Assembly: GCF_004104355.1 (NCBI RefSeq)
Contig: NZ_RJLM01000001.1
Location: forward strand, 600,711-664,710
From: Photobacterium chitinilyticum
GTDB taxonomy: Bacteria; Pseudomonadota; Gammaproteobacteria; Enterobacterales; Vibrionaceae
Direction of reading: 5' to 3'
DNA length: 64,000 nt
Position 1 is the first letter of the stretch. Each line of letters begins with the position of its first letter. Under the pieces are notes generated by a model, which did no database searches, was not told the origin of the DNA, and was given only the letters and a program-made list of their open reading frames with translations. The translations under genes and the position numbers were made by a program. Below are positions 24,787-33,962 of this stretch, piece by piece.

Positions 24787-25575
24787 TTAGGGCGTTTTAC
24801 TGTTATTGTCGGCCGTTTGCAGTGTTATTGCTTTAGGACATTGAATGTTGTTGCGTATGATTGTTGCTTTTAGGTCAAGAAGCTTGCGTTTGTAGGTGGC
24901 TTTTACCAGTTGGTAGTCAATATCAGGAGCAAACCACATCACCAGTTTACGATCACTTTTCCGTACTTGTTCGACGCGGAAAGCAGTCAAACGGCCAAAC
25001 CTTGTATCTATTTTTTCTTTCCGTTTTACTTCAAAATAGTAGTGGTCGACATCATCGCTATCCTGCAATTTGAAATTAAATGCCTTTTTACCCTTGATCA
25101 AATTAAGCCGGATCTGACTGCCGATAGCATCGCCGTCCCGTATTGGAATGTCTCTGCTGCTAAAGCTACGTGTTTTACCATCCTTGCGAACCGAAGACTT
25201 AAGACCATCGGCACTAAATGTTGCGGATGTGCTTCCTGACATTAGCCCGGAGATATGTCGAGAAAAGGATTGGGTCAAAAATTCCCCCTGTTCCTCAGAC
25301 CAGTAAACGGTACTGGTTTGTTTAAATTTACTTTTGGTTACAAGAATATTCACTTTACTGTATGAATGGACATTGACTCTATTGCCTTGCCACTTGAGCA
25401 TTCGAGTTAAGTGGCCAATTCTATGACCGCTCAAAAATAAGTCGTAGGTGAGTTCTTTAGTGCATTGACGGAAAGTTTGCGAGGGGGCCGCAAAAAGTGA
25501 TGGTGAACATAGTACGGTGCCTAGCCATAAAATAATCAATACCGACTGTTTTTTCACCAGACCTCCGCCAGACAT
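24787..25575 (-). CDS. Exported DUF3108-like protein
   Basis: A 262-residue protein with a signal peptide (hydrophobic stretch to LFAAPS) and a beta-rich body. The order of segments (Tyr-rich start, GHL..., SKFKQTSTVYW, a late EVKRKEKIDTRFG and MWFAPDIDYQLVKA) resembles DUF3108/DUF6134 periplasmic proteins, whose function is unknown. AAGG lies six nt before the ATG. It converges with the zinc-ribbon gene, and the acyl-CoA ligase lies upstream on the same strand. Confidence 0.7.
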   Translation of the reverse strand: MSGGGLVKKQSVLIILWLGTVLCSPSLFAAPSQTFRQCTKELTYDLFLSGHRIGHLTRMLKWQGNRVNVHSYSKVNILVTKSKFKQTSTVYWSEEQGEFLTQSFSRHISGLMSGSTSATFSADGLKSSVRKDGKTRSFSSRDIPIRDGDAIGSQIRLNLIKGKKAFNFKLQDSDDVDHYYFEVKRKEKIDTRFGRLTAFRVEQVRKSDRKLVMWFAPDIDYQLVKATYKRKLLDLKATIIRNNIQCPKAITLQTADNNSKTP

Positions 25576-25659
25576 AGGTTGCCTTACTCCATTACTTCTA
25601 AAACGTTAGCAGTGAGTACAGGATTACGCAAAGCGGAGACGTTGTCGTCTGGTCTCTCT

Positions 25660-27207
25660 CTATTGCAGTAAACGTTTCAAGATTTTACCCGTCGCAGTCA
25701 TTGGCAGTGATTCAACAATTTCGACCTGACGGGGGTACTTGAAATCTGCCAAACGCTCGCGTCCCCAGGTTATGAATGCCTTGCTGCTAGTAGTGGCCCC
25801 TTCTTTGGGTACGATAAAGGCTTTTACTTCTTCGCCATAGGTTTTGTGTGGTATACCAATAACAGCCACGAGGTGAACGTCAGAATGGGTCATGAAAGTT
25901 TCTTCGATATCACGTGGGTAGATATTGTACCCCCCGCGAATGATGACTTCTTTTAGGCGATCGACCACATAGACATAACCACCTTCATCCATACGCACGA
26001 TGTCGCCGGTATGTAGCCATCCATCAACAATGGTTTTAGCGGTTTCTTCCGGCTTCTTGTAATAGCCTTTCATGACGTTATGGCCACGGATCAGCAATTC
26101 ACCTTCCTTGCCGAGAGGTACCTCGTTACCTTTGCTATCAACTACTTTCATGGTAACGCCCGGAAGCGGCTGTCCGATACTACCGGGTTTGCGTTCGTAT
26201 TCAAGGTGGTTGAAAGCTGCAACCGGCGATGATTCGGATAGACCATAGCCTTCGATTACAGGAACATTCAGCTTGGTCTCGAATTGCTTCAATATCTCGA
26301 CCGGCATTGAAGCGCCGCCGGAAATAGCTACCTTCAAGGTAGCAGCAATGTCCTTGATATAGTCGCCGCCATGTTTCTCAGCAAAGGCCAACAAACCGAT
26401 GAACATTGTCGGCACACCTGCCAGGTGGGTGACTTTATGTTGATGCATTTGCTGCATGACGGTTTTAGGGACAAAGCGGGGGATAAGAACCAGAGCACTG
26501 GCGGTCAGAATCGAGGTGTTCATGATCAGTGACTGCCCAAATGTATGGAACAGAGGCAAGATAGCGATACTCACATCGGTACCTTTCTGGTTAGTCAGTG
26601 CCTGACAGGCCTGAGCGTTGCATAGCATATTGCTTTGGCTAAGCTCAGCACCCTTTGCTCGGCCTGTTGTCCCGGAGGTGTATAGGATGACACAGGTATC
26701 TTCAGCGGCTCGGTAGACAGCATTAAATGTAGTTTCCGGTGACAGCAACCACTGGTTGAAGCGATGGGCGTCATGAGGAATAGATGCATTCTCGCCTTCT
26801 GACTCGATCAGAATGTAGTGTCGGCAGCTGTCAGTCTGGTTGAAGCCTTCATAGCAATACTCTCCGCAAGGCAGTGCGTTGTTGCCCTGGAAGCTAATAA
26901 GTGCGACGGCATCTGAATCAGCCAAGTGGTAAGCGACCTCCGGTCCTTTAAGCATGACGTTCAACGGAACGGCTATTGCTCCTATTTTTTGAATGGCATA
27001 GTAACCAATGACAAAAGCTGGGGTGTTAGGGCATGAAATAGCCACTTTTTCATCAGGCATGATGCCTAGCTTAACCAACTGGTTGGCTGCTTGGTTTACC
27101 ATCGCGTTGAGTTGCCGATAGCTGATGGTCTTATCCTGAAAGATCAGTGCTGTGTTATTGCCCAGGAATGTGGCATTGCGTTCTAAGTTGGTAGCAAGGT
27201 TATACAT
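25660..27207 (-). CDS. Acyl-CoA synthetase (AMP-forming, fatty-acid type)
   Basis: A 515-residue ANL-superfamily ligase. The ATP-binding P-loop YTSGTTGRAKG is at about residues 175-185. Later family motifs are GYGLSESSPV, the hinge TGDIVRMDEGGYVYVVDRLKEVIIRGG and the C-terminal catalytic Lys in TATGKILKR. It activates a carboxylic acid, probably a medium- or long-chain fatty acid, to the CoA thioester. The substrate cannot be read directly; it is shorter than FadD (561). It is probably monocistronic. Confidence 0.9.
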   Translation of the reverse strand: MYNLATNLERNATFLGNNTALIFQDKTISYRQLNAMVNQAANQLVKLGIMPDEKVAISCPNTPAFVIGYYAIQKIGAIAVPLNVMLKGPEVAYHLADSDAVALISFQGNNALPCGEYCYEGFNQTDSCRHYILIESEGENASIPHDAHRFNQWLLSPETTFNAVYRAAEDTCVILYTSGTTGRAKGAELSQSNMLCNAQACQALTNQKGTDVSIAILPLFHTFGQSLIMNTSILTASALVLIPRFVPKTVMQQMHQHKVTHLAGVPTMFIGLLAFAEKHGGDYIKDIAATLKVAISGGASMPVEILKQFETKLNVPVIEGYGLSESSPVAAFNHLEYERKPGSIGQPLPGVTMKVVDSKGNEVPLGKEGELLIRGHNVMKGYYKKPEETAKTIVDGWLHTGDIVRMDEGGYVYVVDRLKEVIIRGGYNIYPRDIEETFMTHSDVHLVAVIGIPHKTYGEEVKAFIVPKEGATTSSKAFITWGRERLADFKYPRQVEIVESLPMTATGKILKRLLQ

Positions 27208-27644
27208 AATTAATTGTTCTTATATCGGCGCAGCTATGGCTGGCGTAAACGGTTCGATGTTATTGAATAGCAACTAGCATATTACACTAAGTTGTTCCCA
27301 CTGGTCTCATTCTGAGTCTTGCACCTTAAGTTAGCTTGGATATATAGCGTTTCAATGTTGAGTTTATGCTTCAAATCTCCTGTGATTATTGTCTTGGCCA
27401 TATTGTGTTCAATAAAAAGATGAAAGTTTTTTTCCAAGGTAATTCACTAATTATTAAAGACTTATTACGACTGTTACTTTCCATGTGTTGGTGTGAAGTG
27501 AATGCTTTAGATTAAGCTGTTGAATTGATTTGATTTTTTATTGGGCTGTATAATGGTGAATTGTGACTGTTTGATGTCGGAAAGTTGACGATTTACGGAC
27601 TCACTCCTATTTTTAGTTGGGTTTAACTGAGAGAGGTTGGAGTG
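27208..27644. other. Divergent intergenic region
   Basis: A 437-bp AT-rich region between the acyl-CoA ligase and a small unknown gene. It contains the promoter-like element at 27525-27554. I saw no clear FadR-type or other operator. Confidence 0.55.
27525..27554 (+). promoter_or_regulatory. Sigma-70-like promoter
   Basis: TTGATT, an 18-bp spacer and a perfect TATAAT, about 90 bp before the small gene at 27645. Confidence 0.55.
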
Positions 27645-27860
27645 ATGAAAAAAATGAATTCGGCATATCGTTTACAGGTCATCAAAGAAGTGGCCACTAG
27701 AAAGCGCCTGGTGGAGCAGGGGGATCCGATGGCCTGTCATATCTCTCAGTTATTGGATGAACGAAGTCAAGCATCACCGTTAGCAGAAAAACACTTTAGC
27801 GGCTGTCATTATGACGCACAGGTTGGAGGCTGGGTGAGCAACTTTTGGGATGCCAAATAA
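27645..27860 (+). CDS. Small protein of unknown function
   Basis: A 71-residue protein, with helical basic N-terminal part (KKMNSAYRLQVIKE) and a Gly/Trp-containing end. It contains two Cys and no membrane helix. I do not recognise it. GAGAGAGG lies seven nt before ATG 27645, and a promoter with a perfect -10 element precedes it, which supports a real gene. A 9-bp-arm inverted repeat follows the stop. Confidence 0.6.
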   Translation: MKKMNSAYRLQVIKEVATRKRLVEQGDPMACHISQLLDERSQASPLAEKHFSGCHYDAQVGGWVSNFWDAK

Positions 27861-27871
27861 TTAGTATGTAA

Positions 27872-27917
27872 CAGGAGCCGGTGGCATGATGATGCTTTGC
27901 ATAGTTTTCGGCTCCTG
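27872..27917 (+). other. Long inverted repeat after the small gene
   Basis: CAGGAGCCG (27872-27880) pairs with CGGCTCCTG (27909-27917), with a smaller GCATGATGATGC stem inside. No T-run follows, so it is not a classical terminator. Confidence 0.5.
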
Positions 27918-28043
27918 ACGTATTTCTGGTTAATCTTTTTCTGATTATTACGATATCAAATTTAGGTCGAAATACGCTTGAATACTGGAACAAAGTGATC
28001 GACTAAGGTACATTGCCTCGTCAATGTTTTGTTAGGTCGACGA

Positions 28044-28517
28044 ATGAACTACGTAGAGTTAGATAGCTATTCCCGCAAGTGGATTTTTACCCACGCATCA
28101 ATGCCTGTCGAGGCAACCGATTTAGAGCAAATTAAACCTTTTACTCAAGCACGCTCATCACAGATCTGGCGTGAACAAATCAGTAGCCAAAGCCCGGATG
28201 CCGATCATTTTGAGAAAGGGGACTGGGCACATGAGCAACAAAGATGGTCTGAATCGATTGATTGGCAGCAAGCTTGGGATAGCGACGACATTGACCTTCC
28301 ACCCGAGTTAGCTGACTTTATTAACTGGGAAGATAACACCACGGTTTATTTCTGCTACGAAAAGTACAATGTGATAGAGACCAAGTGGGGAGTCTTTAAG
28401 CGAAACTGGAAGAACTTTTTGTTTTTTGATGATGGCCCTATTTTACTTGGGCGTAAAAAGTCACAGGCGCTTTGGTTTCACTCCAACGGTACGTTTAAGT
28501 GCGCAGAGCGTAGTTAG
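28044..28517 (+). CDS. DUF2947-family protein
   Basis: A 157-residue soluble acidic protein rich in Trp, matching my memory of the DUF2947 family found in Vibrionaceae (MNYVELDSYSRKWIFTH start). Its function is unknown. The track start at 28029 adds five residues; the family begins at MNYVEL, so I chose ATG 28044. It converges with the GGDEF gene. An AGGAGTGA-type inverted repeat (28535-28560) lies between them without a T-run. Confidence 0.7.
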   Translation: MNYVELDSYSRKWIFTHASMPVEATDLEQIKPFTQARSSQIWREQISSQSPDADHFEKGDWAHEQQRWSESIDWQQAWDSDDIDLPPELADFINWEDNTTVYFCYEKYNVIETKWGVFKRNWKNFLFFDDGPILLGRKKSQALWFHSNGTFKCAERS

Positions 28518-28607
28518 AAGTAAATTGGTAAGCGTCACTCCTTGCACCGTTTAGGAGTGATGCCGTTTGATGATGAAGAAGTCAACAAGCATCTAGTCTT
28601 GTATGAG

Positions 28608-30611
28608 TTAGTCATGCCTGAATTGGTTGAATTCAATAATCTGCCCTTTACCTGATAGTTTTGCGCTATACATCGCTTTATCTGCGCGTCGTAGAATATC
28701 GTCCACATCCAGAGATTCGTTAGCGAAAACATAGTAACAACCGATACTGGCACCAATGTTGAGCTGTATTTTTTTCCTCAAGCTGATGGGTTCCATAATT
28801 CTCGCCAGAATTCGCTCGCAAGTGAAAGTAATATCATCCTGATTACTCACAGGGTTGATGATGGTGACAAATTCATCTCCGGCCAAGCGGGCGACGATAT
28901 CACTCTTTCGTACCGTTCTGATCAGTCGCTCTGCAATGATTTGAAGTACTTTATCACCGGAGCTATGACCATAGCTGTCATTAACAGTTTTAAAATCATC
29001 AAGGTCGATAAACAAGACTGCGAACACGGCCGATGCAGTTTGCCGTTTTGTCAGTAGTTGTCTTAATTCCTGGCGTAGTTTACTTCGGTTTGCCAGGTTG
29101 GTTAGTGGATCATGAGTGGCAAGGTGTTCAAGCCGTCGCATTTTTTTCATCGAGCGGAGATCCGAGGCTATCACCACCGTTTGAACTTCGCTGCGATGGC
29201 TATCTTGAATTCTGTTAATTCTTACGAATAAAGGAATGTAAGTGCCATCTTTACACAACTGATTCATTTCCCCTTGCCAATGATTGGTTTTCTTGAGGGC
29301 CTGCTGAATTGAGCGTTGAAGTTTGCTGTACTTTGTCAGGTCGAGCAGCTGATGGAAGTGTTTGCCGATCACGTCGTCAGCGTTATAACCAAGGTATTTG
29401 CTGAAAGCTGGGTTGACCATAGTTATTTTTCCGGAGCCACTCAACAGCATGATGGCATCTTGGCTGCAATCAAAGACTTTGGCTGCCATCTGTTGCTGCC
29501 GCTCTGCGTGTTGTTTTTTCGTGACATCTTCAATCGCGAAGAGTGTTTGCCTACGGTGCTCTAACGGGCGACTGATAATCTCATAGGTACGCGACTGGCC
29601 TGTTGATATCGCACTTTTCATTAATGCATGGTCAAATTGCTTTTGGCCATTAAGCACTTGATCAAGCTGCTGTCTGAAGGTATCAGGTTGCTCGGTATGT
29701 AATACGTCAGACAAACTTAGGCCTTGAGCAGTTGCGGCAGGAAGGCCTAGCACATACAAGCAGGCATCATTGGCTAATGTGATTTTTCCTTGCTGGTTTA
29801 CTACAACCAATGCGTGTTGAACCGTTTCGATTACGTCGTCAGCAAAGGCTTTCTCTTCGCCTAGCTGGTTTAAGGTTGCTTGAATCTTCGCATCGCGCTC
29901 GTTGAGTTTTTTTTGCATGCTGTTAAAGCCGTTCACCAGTTCGCCGACTTCATGAGATGTTTGTATTTGGGAGCGGATAGGGCTCGGATTTTCATCCTTG
30001 ATAATGCGGTTGACTGCATTGTTGAGTTGCGTAATAGGTTGGGTAACCCAAGACTGCACACGGTTTATAATGTAGGCAGTAATTGCACATAAGGTGATTA
30101 ATAACAATATACTGATCTTGAAATGAGTAATACGCATTTGCTGTAGCGTTTTTAATGATACTGCGATATGCATGTGGGCAATGGGTTCGCCGTCCATCAT
30201 GATGGGAACCATCAGGTAGAGCATCTCCCGGCCAAAATGGTAGCTTTGCACGCTTACATCATGTTGCTGTTTGGACGTTGGTGAAATGAATTCAATGTCG
30301 GCATTGATGTATTGCGCAAACAAGCTGTGATCGAGGTGCTCAAGGCGGACTCGGGCTATCAACGGATCGGCCTTAAAGGCCGACAAGAGTTCAGTGCCAT
30401 CAATATGGTCATTAAACAGTACGGCGGCAGTTAGATTCATTCCCACACCGTTAGCCAGTACTTGAGTGTGGCTTAGCAGGTTCTCTCTTTCTATCTTCAA
30501 AAATCTCTGATAGGTAATGAATTGGAATCCGATGAATACCAGTATGATAAAACTCATTACGGGGATTGATAGTCGTTGGCTCAATGAGAGGCGTTTAAAA
30601 AATTTATTCAT
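28608..30611 (-). CDS. YfiN-like diguanylate cyclase with added PAS domains
   Basis: A 667-residue membrane protein. In order it has a membrane helix (about 17-37), a periplasmic CHASE8-type sensor (about 40-155), a second helix (about 162-182), HAMP, two PAS regions (about 250-360 and 375-490) and a C-terminal GGDEF domain. The active site is AGDEF, preceded five residues upstream by the I-site RKSD, so c-di-GMP synthesis with product inhibition is expected. E. coli YfiN lacks the PAS domains and is about 410 residues. It overlaps yfiR by 4 bp. The pairing suggests that periplasmic YfiR represses it. Confidence 0.9.
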   Translation of the reverse strand: MNKFFKRLSLSQRLSIPVMSFIILVFIGFQFITYQRFLKIERENLLSHTQVLANGVGMNLTAAVLFNDHIDGTELLSAFKADPLIARVRLEHLDHSLFAQYINADIEFISPTSKQQHDVSVQSYHFGREMLYLMVPIMMDGEPIAHMHIAVSLKTLQQMRITHFKISILLLITLCAITAYIINRVQSWVTQPITQLNNAVNRIIKDENPSPIRSQIQTSHEVGELVNGFNSMQKKLNERDAKIQATLNQLGEEKAFADDVIETVQHALVVVNQQGKITLANDACLYVLGLPAATAQGLSLSDVLHTEQPDTFRQQLDQVLNGQKQFDHALMKSAISTGQSRTYEIISRPLEHRRQTLFAIEDVTKKQHAERQQQMAAKVFDCSQDAIMLLSGSGKITMVNPAFSKYLGYNADDVIGKHFHQLLDLTKYSKLQRSIQQALKKTNHWQGEMNQLCKDGTYIPLFVRINRIQDSHRSEVQTVVIASDLRSMKKMRRLEHLATHDPLTNLANRSKLRQELRQLLTKRQTASAVFAVLFIDLDDFKTVNDSYGHSSGDKVLQIIAERLIRTVRKSDIVARLAGDEFVTIINPVSNQDDITFTCERILARIMEPISLRKKIQLNIGASIGCYYVFANESLDVDDILRRADKAMYSAKLSGKGQIIEFNQFRHD

Positions 30612-31237
30612 TTTCGCCTCCCTTTTAGATCGGTAGGGGGCAAGGCAACTCTTAGCAGCCGAGAACTGATCGTTAGCTGTCCTTTTGTTACATTGTTCAA
30701 TGCAATTGCTGGTTTGATCTGGCTGTTGACCGAACGAAGCTCAATCATTCCGCCGTGCTGAAGGAAATGCTGACTGTCGCTCACTGTCAGTACTCCGGAG
30801 AGTTGGGGGATTGTCTGCAGCGTTTGCAGTTTGCTTTTCGTTATATACAGGACTTCACAGTTACCGCGGGCTTGGTTGAGGCTGACAATTGTTGTGACAG
30901 ATGTTGAGCGGTTTGGTTGACTTTTCTTATAGAGGATCTGCTTCAGAATAAGGGTGACGGTATCGTTGCCGAAGGTACAATAACGAATTGATTTCGGGGC
31001 TGGATCTGGCCAGTGAACGAAATTAGCGAAGTGGTAGAGGTATATTGCCTTAACCTGGTGCTCGGAATAGTGCCCATTATTTTGTGCATCTGTATCAGCC
31101 AAGGAGTAAGGAGAGAAGAGCTGGCAAGCTACAAGGCTTAAACCAAGGGACAACCTCCACAGTATGCTAATAAGGATATCCAAGTTAGATGCTGTTGACG
31201 GCCAGGATACTGATGAACGCTTCTTACAAACTATCAA
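30608..31237 (-). CDS. yfiR: YfiR-family periplasmic repressor
   Basis: A 209-residue exported protein of the YfiR family. Typical segments are EHQVKAIYLYHFANFVHWP, YCTFGNDTV and the C-terminal IKPAIALNNV...ISSRLLRVA. Cys residues (in YCTFG and NCEVLY) are present, as in redox-sensing YfiR. In Pseudomonas and E. coli YfiR holds the YfiN cyclase inactive. The start is a TTG with AAGAAG directly upstream, overlapping the pirin gene by 14 bp. No yfiB-like OmpA lipoprotein gene follows. Confidence 0.87.
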   Translation of the reverse strand: MIVCKKRSSVSWPSTASNLDILISILWRLSLGLSLVACQLFSPYSLADTDAQNNGHYSEHQVKAIYLYHFANFVHWPDPAPKSIRYCTFGNDTVTLILKQILYKKSQPNRSTSVTTIVSLNQARGNCEVLYITKSKLQTLQTIPQLSGVLTVSDSQHFLQHGGMIELRSVNSQIKPAIALNNVTKGQLTISSRLLRVALPPTDLKGRRK

Positions 31238-32063
31238 TCTTCTTTGATGTCATTAAGTGTTTAATTCTTTGCTCACCCAGTGACATATTGACTGTTGAGG
31301 AATGAACTGAGCTCCCAGACGAAATAAAGGGTTGGTGCAAGGGTTCACCCAGTGACACAAATAGTCGGGTGCCTATACTGCCAGTTCGGATTTCCAACGG
31401 CAGTGTAGAGGGGTGTAATGTCCCCATTTGGTGAGGATGAAGTTGGTTACCACCGATATAGGCCCGCCCGGAGCGGACATAAATGAACCCCGTCGTTTGG
31501 AGCTTGTCTGGTTCAAAGTGCCAAACACCATAAGGTGCGATAATGATATCAAGGTAAGTAACGGCAATACTGTATTCAATCGGGCTCAGTGCGCCTTTGT
31601 AGTTGCCAATAAGTACTTTGGTGGCAGAATCTGCTTCCTCGACCAGTGGGATTTGGTGAGATGCAATGTTGGCACTTGATGCATCGGCCATCTCTTGTTG
31701 TCCAGCTGGCAGTGCCGTCCATAAACTAAAAGATTCCACCCGACCGTTTTGTGGGGTCATCGTATCTTTGTGAATGATCCCGTTTCCTGAGGTCATCACA
31801 TGGATGTCGCCGCTATCGAGGGTAACCTGGTTGCCTGATGAATCGAGATGTCGGAGCTTGCCGGTTACAGGGTAACTTATTGCGTTGATTCCGGAGTGAC
31901 CATGATAGTCGAGGCCGGTTGTGCGAATAACATCTTTGGCTTCAAAATGATCCCAAAGCACAAAAGGGTCAAGCTCATGAATGTTATCAGCATCGATAAA
32001 TGCCGTGATCGCACCTGTTTTTTGGCCGTAGCGAATTTTATTTATCTTCTTAGTGTTTTTCAT
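31224..32063 (-). CDS. Pirin-family cupin protein
   Basis: A 279-residue bicupin protein of the pirin family. The metal-binding segments are recognisable: DYHGHSGINAI (for the usual HPHRG) and GNGIIHKDTM, where an Asp stands in place of the usual Glu. Pirins bind iron and some are quercetinases; the role here is unknown. A start at 32135 is in frame, but the ATG at 32063 begins where the cupin fold does. It overlaps yfiR, so it is the first gene of a pirin-yfiR-yfiN operon. Confidence 0.82.
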   Translation of the reverse strand: MKNTKKINKIRYGQKTGAITAFIDADNIHELDPFVLWDHFEAKDVIRTTGLDYHGHSGINAISYPVTGKLRHLDSSGNQVTLDSGDIHVMTSGNGIIHKDTMTPQNGRVESFSLWTALPAGQQEMADASSANIASHQIPLVEEADSATKVLIGNYKGALSPIEYSIAVTYLDIIIAPYGVWHFEPDKLQTTGFIYVRSGRAYIGGNQLHPHQMGTLHPSTLPLEIRTGSIGTRLFVSLGEPLHQPFISSGSSVHSSTVNMSLGEQRIKHLMTSKKIDSL

Positions 32064-32280
32064 GATCAAATACCAACTGCAATGGTTATCTGATTTGCCA
32101 CTAACTCGATCTGCAGAGCCTGACAACGGATTCAATCGGCCATTAATGAGACTGGCCTAAATAATGAAATTTGATGATTAAATCTTAGACCTAAGACTCT
32201 GAATTGCTCAAGGTAGGAAGATAAAAACAGTGGATTCTTTTGGTCTTTTACAGGTAATGGAACAAGTCAAAGTATTGTCA

Positions 32281-33897
32281 CTACTTCCAAGTCACATAAT
32301 CGACGTAGGCAGGAGAACCGAGCTCCGCGAACTTTTTTAGCCAGCGGATTTGGTTGTTTTGTAGCTTGTCACCCGGTCCTTTTACTTCGACCCATCGATA
32401 TTGGTTTGCCTTAAACATGATTAAATCAGGTAAGCCCGATCGATTGCTTCGTAGGTCGAACAGTAGCCGTGTGAATAGCTCGTATAATATGTTGCTCGGG
32501 ATGGTGCTGGTGCTTTTGATGATTATCTCTTCCGTTAACAGAGACCAGTTAACCCAGTCGTTGCTTATCCCTAGTTTATAGCGATAGACCTCGAGCCATG
32601 CCTGCCAGTTATTCTCTCGAATCTCATTAAGGCGCCGGTTGATTAATGCTTCTCGTTGTTGGTAGAACTCGGGATGGAACATATCGCGGGGGGAGCGTTG
32701 GTAGGGGTTCAGGAAAGCTCCCGGAATTGGCGCGAAGATAATATCCCAGAACGCCAGCCCAAATAAGCCGCATAGCAAGCTGTTTTCCATATAATGTACT
32801 GACCAGCCTTGGCTTGCATAGTGTTCGGCGACGGCCAGTTCGACACGTTGACCGTCATTGGGAAGCGTTAGGTGGTTTTCATTGAAGACGGGCTTGGCTG
32901 TTGGCTGGTATGTCCGCTTTAGAGTACGGCTTAATTTCTTTTCCAGCCGTTCTGCGACTTCCGCTTCCTCTTCATTGTGTGGTGATTGTTTGATAGTTAG
33001 GGTGAGCTTAAGGGCTCGATCGAAATGCTGAAGCTTGTCTAGAATGCGTACCTGACGCTCCCTTGATGATGGGAGCTGGCTTTGTTCAAACAGTTCGAGT
33101 GCTTTTTCGGACATCTCAAAGCGTTCCAAATCGCGGGCAATGTGATTGATTAGCTGTTGGCGTTTTCGTTCAAGGGGCGGCCAGTGATAAGCCGGTGGGA
33201 TCTCCTTGGCAAGAGTAACGATCTCAGGTTGATCTTTGTTTTCCTTGGCTTGCCAGTAGTGATCACTTAGCGCTGACAGCTCTAGCCATTGCCGGATCTG
33301 GTCACGGTCGGTAAAAAGGCGGCTATCTTTGTCAACAGAATAAGATTCAAATTGGTTCAGCCCAAGATCCGAGAGGACAAATTGGCTAAGATCCTGATGA
33401 CGGTTACCAAAGAATAAAAGCAGGAATGTATCGAGATATTCCTGGTGGCAGATCTGTAATATATCTTGTTTGAATGCATCCAGCGCAGGAGTATGTTTGA
33501 TGAGCTCTTGGACAAGTTCCGGCTTGCGGTATGACTTGTAAGGCGACAAGACTGGAAACAGTTTCAACAACTCTGGTTTTGTAAACAGTGCAACGATTTC
33601 TTCCAGTGGCCAATCGGAGCTATTGATCTTGATAAAACCAACATTGCACAGTTCATTGGCTGCCAGACTAATGTCGTCTATCTCACTATAACTCAGCTTG
33701 TCGCAGCGAAAGAGCAGCCCCTTCCTCGATAACAAGCGTATACAGAGCATCTGTGCGTTCTCTGGTAATCGGTGAAAGGTCACTATCCAGGCCGACTCTT
33801 CCGTGCAAAGCAGATCACCGTACCGTTGGCTGACCGAGTTGATTAGCTGGTGGAAGTTGTGAAGATAGTAATCTGGTGCGAGTAAAATCGGCTTCAT
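32281..33897 (-). CDS. FAN1-like VRR-NUC structure-specific nuclease
   Basis: A 538-residue protein with a C-terminal VRR-NUC nuclease domain. The PD-(D/E)xK pattern is seen as RSGLPDLIMF...RWVEVKGPGD followed by the QIRWL helix. The N-terminal part (SAP-like and helical) and the length match bacterial FAN1 homologues, which cut flap and crosslink-repair DNA structures. It is monocistronic and divergent from the Nudix-PAP2 gene with a 65-bp gap. Confidence 0.88.
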   Translation of the reverse strand: MKPILLAPDYYLHNFHQLINSVSQRYGDLLCTEESAWIVTFHRLPENAQMLCIRLLSRKGLLFRCDKLSYSEIDDISLAANELCNVGFIKINSSDWPLEEIVALFTKPELLKLFPVLSPYKSYRKPELVQELIKHTPALDAFKQDILQICHQEYLDTFLLLFFGNRHQDLSQFVLSDLGLNQFESYSVDKDSRLFTDRDQIRQWLELSALSDHYWQAKENKDQPEIVTLAKEIPPAYHWPPLERKRQQLINHIARDLERFEMSEKALELFEQSQLPSSRERQVRILDKLQHFDRALKLTLTIKQSPHNEEEAEVAERLEKKLSRTLKRTYQPTAKPVFNENHLTLPNDGQRVELAVAEHYASQGWSVHYMENSLLCGLFGLAFWDIIFAPIPGAFLNPYQRSPRDMFHPEFYQQREALINRRLNEIRENNWQAWLEVYRYKLGISNDWVNWSLLTEEIIIKSTSTIPSNILYELFTRLLFDLRSNRSGLPDLIMFKANQYRWVEVKGPGDKLQNNQIRWLKKFAELGSPAYVDYVTWK

Positions 33898-33962
33898 GGC
33901 TTAAGTTTATACGCTATGCGCATTTATAATTCCTTCAATGGTTTACATCATGCACTGCTGAT

